Assembly (NCBI GenBank): GCA_017993775.1 | Contig: JAGOMA010000003.1 | Coordinates: 169,415-233,414, forward strand | Length of the DNA stretch: 64,000 bases | Source of the DNA: Chloroflexota bacterium | GTDB taxonomy: Bacteria > Chloroflexota > Anaerolineae > Promineifilales > Promineifilaceae | Direction of reading: 5' to 3' | Shown: positions 58,464-64,000 of the stretch, one piece after another | How positions within the stretch are numbered: the stretch's first letter is position 1 | How the letters are laid out: every line of letters begins with the position of its first letter | Program-made: the position numbers and the translations under genes | The notes under the pieces: model-generated | Told to the model about the DNA's origin: nothing | The model's database searches: none | What the model saw: only the letters and a program-made list of their open reading frames with translations

Positions 58464-61400
58464 TTAATTGCCGCTCACGCGGGCCACGTCGTTCATGTTG
58501 GCTTCAAAAGCAGCGATTTCCGCTTCTTCCTGTTCCAGTCCGGTTGCTTTAGCCTGATCGATAGCTTCCAACATGCGTTTGTAATCGTTGGGCAGCACCT
58601 TGACGAACTGCGGAACCATGTCTGGCCAGACGGCCAACGTATCCCAGGCGCGTTTGCTGTCGGTGTGTTTGGCATGGTCGAGGATCATCAGGCGCAGCGC
58701 CTCAATTTCTTCGTACTCTTTCAGACGTTCCAGAGAAACCATTTCTGTGTTCACGCGCTGGTAAAAATCGCCTTCGCGGTCCAGGACATAGGCGATGCCG
58801 CCAGACATGCCTGCGGCAAAATTGCGCCCGGTACGGCCCAGAATGACGACCCGCCCGCCGGTCATGTATTCGCAGCCATGATCACCGACGCCTTCGACAA
58901 CGGCCGTGGCCCCACTATTTCTCACCGCAAAGCGCTCGCCGGCCCGGCCGCTAATGTAAGCCTCGCCGCTCGTCGCGCCATACAGCGCCACATTGCCGGC
59001 GATCACATTCTCCGCCGGGTCAAACGTCGCCGCCGTTGGCGGGTAGACGATGATTTGGCCGCCAGACAGCCCTTTGCCCACGTAATCATTGGCATCGCCT
59101 TCCAATTCCAGGGTGATGCCCCGTGGAATGAACGCGCCAAAACTTTGCCCCGCCGATCCACGGAAATGCAGGTGGATGGTATCTTCCGGCAGACCTTTCG
59201 CGCCGTAGCGCCGGGTCACTTCGCTGCCCAGCATGGTGCCCACCGTGCGGTGGACGTTGCGGATGGGCAGCGTGGCGTTGATTTTCTTGCCCATTTCCAG
59301 CGAATCTTTACATAACCATAATAGCAGCTGCCGGTCCATGCCCTGATCCAGGCCGTGATTCTGCGGTACCTGGCAGTAACGCCCTACTTTCGGGCTGACT
59401 TCCGGCTGGTGCAAAATGGGCGACAGGTCTAAGCCTTGCGCTTTCCAGTTGTCGATGCCTTCACGCATGCGCAGTTTGTCGCTGCGGCCGACCATCTCTT
59501 CGATGCTGTGGAAACCAAGTTGGGCCATGAGTTCGCGCACTTCCTGGGCCACAAAGCGCATGAAGGCTTCCACGTGTTCCGGTTTACCGGCAAATTTGCC
59601 GCGCAGTTCCGGGTTTTGCGTGGCAATGCCTACCGGGCAGGTGTTTTTCTGGCAGACGCGCATCATGATGCAGCCCAGCGAGACCAGCGGCGCGGTGGCG
59701 AAGCCAAATTCTTCTGCGCCCAGCAGCGCCGCGACCACTACATCACGCCCAGTTTTAAGCTGCCCATCGGTTTCCAGGGTCACGCGGCTGCGCAAATCGT
59801 TTAGCAGCAGGGTTTGATGGGTTTCTGCCAGGCCCAATTCCCAGGGCAAACCGGCGTGTTTAATGCTGGTTTGTGGCGAGGCGCCCGTGCCGCCATCGTG
59901 GCCGCTGATGAGGATGACGTCGGCGTAGCCTTTGGCGACCCCGGCGGCAATGGTGCCCACGCCCACTTCGGAGACGAGCTTGACGTTGATGCGCGCGCGT
60001 GGGTTGGCGTTTTTTAGATCATGGATGAGCTGTTTCAGGTCTTCGATGGAGTAGATGTCGTGGTGGGGCGGCGGCGAAATCAGGCCGACGCCGGGAGTGG
60101 AAAGGCGCACTTTGGCGATCCAGGGGTAGACTTTGCGGCCGGGGAGCTGGCCGCCTTCACCCGGCTTTGCGCCCTGGGCCATTTTAATTTGAATTTCGGT
60201 GGCGTTGACGAGGTAATGGCTGGTGACGCCAAAACGGCCGCTGGCCACCTGCTTGATGGCGCTCTTGCGCGAGTCGCCGTTTTCGTCGCGGTGGAAGCGG
60301 TCTGGGTCTTCGCCGCCTTCGCCGGTGTTGCTTTTGCCGCCCAGGCGGTTCATGGCGATGGCCAACGCCTCGTGGGCTTCTTTGCTAATCGAGCCGTAGG
60401 ACATGGCCCCGGTTTTGAAGCGGCGCACGATGGCGTCTACCGATTCGACTTCTTCCAGCGGGATTGGCTCGCTGGCGAGGTTGAAATCTAACATGCCGCG
60501 CAGGGTGTAGAGCTTGCGGCTCTGGTCGTTGACGCCCTGGGAGTAGAGTTTGAAGGCTTCATAATCGCCGCTGCGCACGGCCGTTTGCAGCGCATGAATG
60601 GTCTTCGGGTTAAACAGGTGCGGTTCGCCGCCCTGCCGCCATTGATACTTGCCGCCGACGGGGAGGGCATGGCCGTTAGACGGCCGTTCCGGGAAGGCCA
60701 TCTTGTGGCGGATTTCCACTTCTTTGGCCAGCGTGTTCAGGTCTGCGCCCTGGATGCGGCTGGGCGTGCCGGTGAAATAACGCTCCACCACGTCCTTGTG
60801 CAGCCCCAACGCCTCAAAAATTTGCGCGCCGCGATAGCTTTGCACGGTGGAAATGCCCATCTTGGACATGATTTTGACCACGCCCTTCACTACCGCTTTG
60901 ATGTAGTGGTATTCGGCCTCGTCGGTGCTGACGCCGGTGACGAGGCGTTTGCGCAGCATGTCGCCAATTGTTTCGTAGGCCAGGTACGGGTTGATGGCGT
61001 CTACGCCGTAGCCCAACAGCACGGCGAAGTGATGCACTTCGCGCGGTTCGCCGGATTCGACGACGATGCTGGTTTCGGTGCGACGGCCGTTGCGAATGAG
61101 GTGGTGGTGCAGCCCGGCGGCGGCCAGCAGCGCCGGAATGGCGGCCTGCTGACGGTTGACGCCCCGGTCGGAGAGGATGAGGACTTTGGCGCCCTGGGCA
61201 ACGGCCGTATCCGCCGCCGCAAACAAATCTTCCAGCGCCTGTTCCAGTCCCGCGCCGCCCTGGGCTACCGGGTACAAAATCGGCAAGGTGGCTGATTGGA
61301 TGCCGGGCAGGTTGAGGGCTTTTAGTTTGCCCAGTTCCTGGTTGGTGAGGATGGGGTGGTTGAGCTTGATCATGCGGCAGGAAACGGCCGTGGGCTGCAA

Positions 61401-63161
61401 CAAATTACCTTCAGACCCCAACAACGTCAGTGTGCTGGTGACCAATTCTTCGCGGATGGAGTCGATGGGCGGGTTGGTGACCTGGGCAAACAACTGCTTG
61501 AAATAGTTGAACAGCGGCTGCGCTTTGTCGGATAAAACAGCCAGCGGCGTATCGTCGCCCATCGAACCCAGAGCCTCGACGCCGCTCTGGGCCATCGGGG
61601 CCAGGAGCAGGCGCAGGTCTTCAAAAGTGTAGCCAAATGCCTGCTGCCGCTGCACGACAGTATTGTGGTCGGGCGGGGCAAGTGGTCCGCCGTCCGGCAG
61701 GGAAGCCAGGGTGACCTGGTTGTCGGCCAGCCATTCGCCGTAGGGGTATTGGCGGGCGATCTGTGCTTTCAATTCCTCGTCGCTGACGATGCGCCCGGCG
61801 ACGGTGTCGATGAGCAGCATCCGGCCGGGTTCCAGCCGACCTTTGTAGGCGATGTTTTCCGGCGCAACTTCCAGCGCGCCGGTTTCAGAGGCCAGGATGA
61901 CCAGGCCGTCTTTGGTGATGGTGTAGCGCGACGGCCGTAACCCGTTGCGGTCCAAAATCGCCCCAATCTGGAAGCCATCGCTAAAACCGATGGAGGCCGG
62001 ACCGTCCCACGGCTCCATGAGGGCGCTGTGGTATTCGTAAAAGGCTTTGAGGGTGGGGTCCATGTCGGTGCGTTTGGCCCAGGGTTCGGGGATCATCATC
62101 ATGATGGCGTGGGCGAGGGAACGGCCGTTGAGCAGCAAAAATTCCAGGGCGTTGTCAAACATGGCCGAATCGCTGCCATCGGTATCAATCACCGGCAAAA
62201 GCTCGGCCAATTCAGCGCCAAAATAGGGCGAGGCCAGCAGCGATTCGCGGGCGCGCATCCAGTTCTGGTTGCCGCGAATGGTATTGATTTCGCCGTTGTG
62301 GATGATGTAGCGGTTGGGGTGAGCGCGTTCCCAGGAGGGGAAGGTGTTGGTGCTAAAGCGGGAATGGACCAGCGCCAGGGCCGATTCCATGTCTTTGTCT
62401 TGCAGGTCGGGGTAAAAGGGCTGGACCTGTTCGGATAACAACATGCCTTTGTAGACGATGGTTTTGTAGGAGAGGCTGGCGATGTAGAAGAAACGGCCGT
62501 GCGCATTATCGCCATACCGAATCTGCTTCTCCGCCAGACGCCGAATCACGTACAGACGGCGCTCAAACTCCATGTCGGTCTGGATGGCCGGGCTGCGGCC
62601 AATGAACACCTGGCGCACTACCGGCTCATTGGAGCGGGCGGTGATGCCCAGAGTGGCGTCGCTGGTGGGCACGGTGCGCCAACCCAGAACCGTTTGCCCC
62701 TGCGCGGCGACGATGGCTTCAAACTGCTGCTCGCAGGCGTGCCGGTGGTCGCTTTCCAACGGCAAAAAGACCATGCCCACGCCGTATTGGCCGAGGGCTG
62801 GCAAGGTGATGTTTTCGATTGCGGTAACTTTTTGGAGAAATTTGTGGGGGGTTTGAAACAAAATGCCCGCGCCGTCGCCGGTGTTGGGTTCAGAGCCGGT
62901 GGCTCCGCGATGGGTGAGGTTGACTAAAATGGTAAGGGCTTTCTGGATGATGTCGTGGGACTGCTGGCCTTTGATGTTGACCACGAAACCAATGCCGCAG
63001 GCGTCGCGTTCAAACTGCGGATCATACAAACCTTGGGCGGACGGAACGGGACAACAGCCCTGCTGGTGGTCTTCGCCCGCGTCGGGCTGCCCGTTTTCCT
63101 CTGGCCCGTTTTGTTTGGTTTGTGCCAGGATGTGTTTGCCTGATGTTTGTAACTCGTTCAT
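58464..63161 (-). CDS. gltB: Glutamate synthase large subunit
   Basis: The 1565-residue enzyme converts glutamine and 2-oxoglutarate to two glutamates. The class II amidotransferase domain starts at Cys55 (DACGIGF), so the first 54 residues would be a propeptide removed on maturation. A central domain and an FMN synthase domain follow, with [34 protein letters not shown], and a 3Fe-4S motif with three Cys ([13 protein letters not shown]). The C-terminal beta helix has [19 protein letters not shown] sequence. GAGAGGAAAG precedes the ATG; the longer open frame upstream does not look like protein of this family. Confidence 0.96.
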   Translation of the reverse strand: MNELQTSGKHILAQTKQNGPEENGQPDAGEDHQQGCCPVPSAQGLYDPQFERDACGIGFVVNIKGQQSHDIIQKALTILVNLTHRGATGSEPNTGDGAGILFQTPHKFLQKVTAIENITLPALGQYGVGMVFLPLESDHRHACEQQFEAIVAAQGQTVLGWRTVPTSDATLGITARSNEPVVRQVFIGRSPAIQTDMEFERRLYVIRRLAEKQIRYGDNAHGRFFYIASLSYKTIVYKGMLLSEQVQPFYPDLQDKDMESALALVHSRFSTNTFPSWERAHPNRYIIHNGEINTIRGNQNWMRARESLLASPYFGAELAELLPVIDTDGSDSAMFDNALEFLLLNGRSLAHAIMMMIPEPWAKRTDMDPTLKAFYEYHSALMEPWDGPASIGFSDGFQIGAILDRNGLRPSRYTITKDGLVILASETGALEVAPENIAYKGRLEPGRMLLIDTVAGRIVSDEELKAQIARQYPYGEWLADNQVTLASLPDGGPLAPPDHNTVVQRQQAFGYTFEDLRLLLAPMAQSGVEALGSMGDDTPLAVLSDKAQPLFNYFKQLFAQVTNPPIDSIREELVTSTLTLLGSEGNLLQPTAVSCRMIKLNHPILTNQELGKLKALNLPGIQSATLPILYPVAQGGAGLEQALEDLFAAADTAVAQGAKVLILSDRGVNRQQAAIPALLAAAGLHHHLIRNGRRTETSIVVESGEPREVHHFAVLLGYGVDAINPYLAYETIGDMLRKRLVTGVSTDEAEYHYIKAVVKGVVKIMSKMGISTVQSYRGAQIFEALGLHKDVVERYFTGTPSRIQGADLNTLAKEVEIRHKMAFPERPSNGHALPVGGKYQWRQGGEPHLFNPKTIHALQTAVRSGDYEAFKLYSQGVNDQSRKLYTLRGMLDFNLASEPIPLEEVESVDAIVRRFKTGAMSYGSISKEAHEALAIAMNRLGGKSNTGEGGEDPDRFHRDENGDSRKSAIKQVASGRFGVTSHYLVNATEIQIKMAQGAKPGEGGQLPGRKVYPWIAKVRLSTPGVGLISPPPHHDIYSIEDLKQLIHDLKNANPRARINVKLVSEVGVGTIAAGVAKGYADVILISGHDGGTGASPQTSIKHAGLPWELGLAETHQTLLLNDLRSRVTLETDGQLKTGRDVVVAALLGAEEFGFATAPLVSLGCIMMRVCQKNTCPVGIATQNPELRGKFAGKPEHVEAFMRFVAQEVRELMAQLGFHSIEEMVGRSDKLRMREGIDNWKAQGLDLSPILHQPEVSPKVGRYCQVPQNHGLDQGMDRQLLLWLCKDSLEMGKKINATLPIRNVHRTVGTMLGSEVTRRYGAKGLPEDTIHLHFRGSAGQSFGAFIPRGITLELEGDANDYVGKGLSGGQIIVYPPTAATFDPAENVIAGNVALYGATSGEAYISGRAGERFAVRNSGATAVVEGVGDHGCEYMTGGRVVILGRTGRNFAAGMSGGIAYVLDREGDFYQRVNTEMVSLERLKEYEEIEALRLMILDHAKHTDSKRAWDTLAVWPDMVPQFVKVLPNDYKRMLEAIDQAKATGLEQEEAEIAAFEANMNDVARVSGN

Positions 63162-63783
63162 GTCGCTTTCCTCTCTTCTCTTCTCAACTAACGGGACGGC
63201 GTTTAAGCGTTTTGTAAATGTACACGCCGGCAAAACTGCGCCGACGAGATGTTGAAATGGCTGCCAGCATGGTGTTAAAGCTACACAATACCAGCATTTA
63301 AAGTATAGGAAGAAAGCAAGGAAAAAAGCATTGGATAATTTTCACAAGATGTGGAATGAATTTGTTGTAAAGTGACGCAGCGCATTATGGTCGAGTAAAC
63401 AAGCCGGATTTGTAGGTGTTGGTCGTTGATTTGTGAACGTGTAAATCCAAAACGGATTGCTTTTCTTTGATGGAATGGCTCGTGATGATTGTCAGAGAAA
63501 TTGCATGAAGTGATCGGCGAAAACAACGCGCCAAACTTCGGGCTAGTGGCCTGGGAGACTGAGCCGAGAGTTTTGGTTGGGGCACGGCCGTTTCCCGCCC
63601 CCTTCTCCCCCAAAACCACCAGTCAGGCAAAAAGATGGAACTTCTCGGTAAAAGTTCACAACAGACAGACCGATATTTTAGAAAATCTGCAAAATTGACG
63701 CATCGCCTACAGGCCATTATGATTGATCCCATACTTTGCACATTTGCAGACAGAAGTTAATCAAATACATTTTAGAGGCCAAG
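63162..63783. other. Gene-less region upstream of gltB
   Basis: No convincing gene. A minus-strand TATACT is at 63302-63307 with no good -35. One ACGGCCGT copy is at 63583. A 69-codon plus-strand frame (63489-63698) has no ribosome site or family features and was not called. A strong plus-strand terminator follows the region. Confidence 0.5.
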
Positions 63784-63832
63784 ACGCCTTCCCCATACCT
63801 TACACACAAAGGGTATGGGGAAGGCGTTTTTT
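63784..63832 (+). terminator. Strong intrinsic terminator without an obvious upstream gene
   Basis: A perfect 16-bp stem (ACGCCTTCCCCATACC and complement) with a 12-base loop is followed by six T residues on the plus strand. No plus-strand gene precedes it within 14 kb, so it may end an unannotated small RNA. Confidence 0.85.
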
Positions 63833-63920
63833 GTTTTACCCCTCGCCAACGTTCAACAAGCAGTTTGTAAATAGGCACAGACGGCAAAAGTTAATTTACC
63901 GAAGAAGAGGAGACAGAAGA

Positions 63921-64000
63921 ATGAAACACCAGATACGCACAATTCGCAGATTATCAGTCATCGCGGTCATCCTTGGCATGTTTTTCATGCTGAACCGCAG
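63921..64000 (+). CDS. Start of an exported protein, truncated by the window
   Basis: An ATG preceded by AGAGGAGACAG opens a frame that runs to the last base. The first 26 residues are a basic start followed by a hydrophobic run (LSVIAVILGMFFML), a signal peptide or membrane anchor. The rest is outside the window, so no function can be given. Confidence 0.6.
   Translation, partial: MKHQIRTIRRLSVIAVILGMFFMLNR

Noticed and set aside
58464..63233. Longer GltB start at 63233
   Set aside because: The extra 24 codons lack a ribosome site and family similarity. The ATG at 63161 has GAGAGGAAAG.
63489..63698. A 69-codon plus-strand frame before the orphan terminator
   Set aside because: No ribosome site, no domain and mixed composition. 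It stays a possible non-coding transcript only.

Overview
This 64 kb window looks like a piece of a moderately GC-rich bacterial chromosome, most likely a member of the Chloroflexota close to Anaerolineae. That placement is inference from gene content: a Rex regulator, a Rieske/fused cytochrome b/dihaem cytochrome c complex, multihaem cytochromes, many large GT-C membrane proteins, frequent GTG and TTG starts, and an F1-ATPase locus without Fo genes. No marker gene was compared. I found no prophage, CRISPR array or complete insertion sequence.

Layout. 0-4.2 kb: the end of an FAD oxidoreductase, a MerR regulator with a classic 19-bp-spacer promoter in front of an epimerase-like gene, and alr. 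4.3-10.9 kb (minus strand): a tight five-gene electron-transfer operon made of a membrane b-type cytochrome, an 18-haem cytochrome, a 2[4Fe-4S] ferredoxin, an FAD/NAD(P)H oxidoreductase and a 30-haem cytochrome. 11-12.8 kb: a surface protein and a 282-bp MITE-like element with target-site duplication. 12.9-25.6 kb: housekeeping genes (exodeoxyribonuclease III, a GT39-like protein, tandem FKBP, rpiA, a cyclic-nucleotide-domain/YjeF_N fusion, glycogen debranching enzyme, a 7TM-type histidine kinase, nth, an alpha/beta hydrolase, folB, folK). 25.8-35.2 kb (minus): four consecutive GT-C glycosyltransferase-like proteins. 35.6-41.3 kb: atpA-atpG-atpD-atpC-mreB, then rex divergent from a GT4 glycosyltransferase, argS, dcd and tRNA-Val. 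46-49.3 kb: the bc-type complex. 49.7-56.6 kb: zinc-ribbon proteins, two tandem paralogues of unknown family, a geranylgeranyl-reductase-like enzyme and a large secreted amidase. 56.9-63.2 kb: gltB-gltD. The window ends in the signal peptide of another gene.

How the genes work together. The window carries two electron-transfer modules. One is a multihaem operon that could move electrons from NAD(P)H, ferredoxin or quinol to the cell exterior. The other is a quinol:cytochrome c oxidoreductase behind a strong promoter carrying a Rex-like site. Rex itself sits between the ATPase and argS regions, with a putative autoregulatory site. Together these suggest redox (NADH/NAD+) control of respiration.

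The most striking signal is not a gene. The octamer palindrome ACGGCCGT occurs about 130 times by hand count, where about two would be expected. It lies in coding and non-coding DNA and even forms the core of a perfect 40-bp terminator palindrome. It behaves like a highly iterated palindrome comparable in style to HIP1 of cyanobacteria, and it shapes the proteins, which are full of Thr-Ala-Val and Asn-Gly-Arg where it is read in frame.
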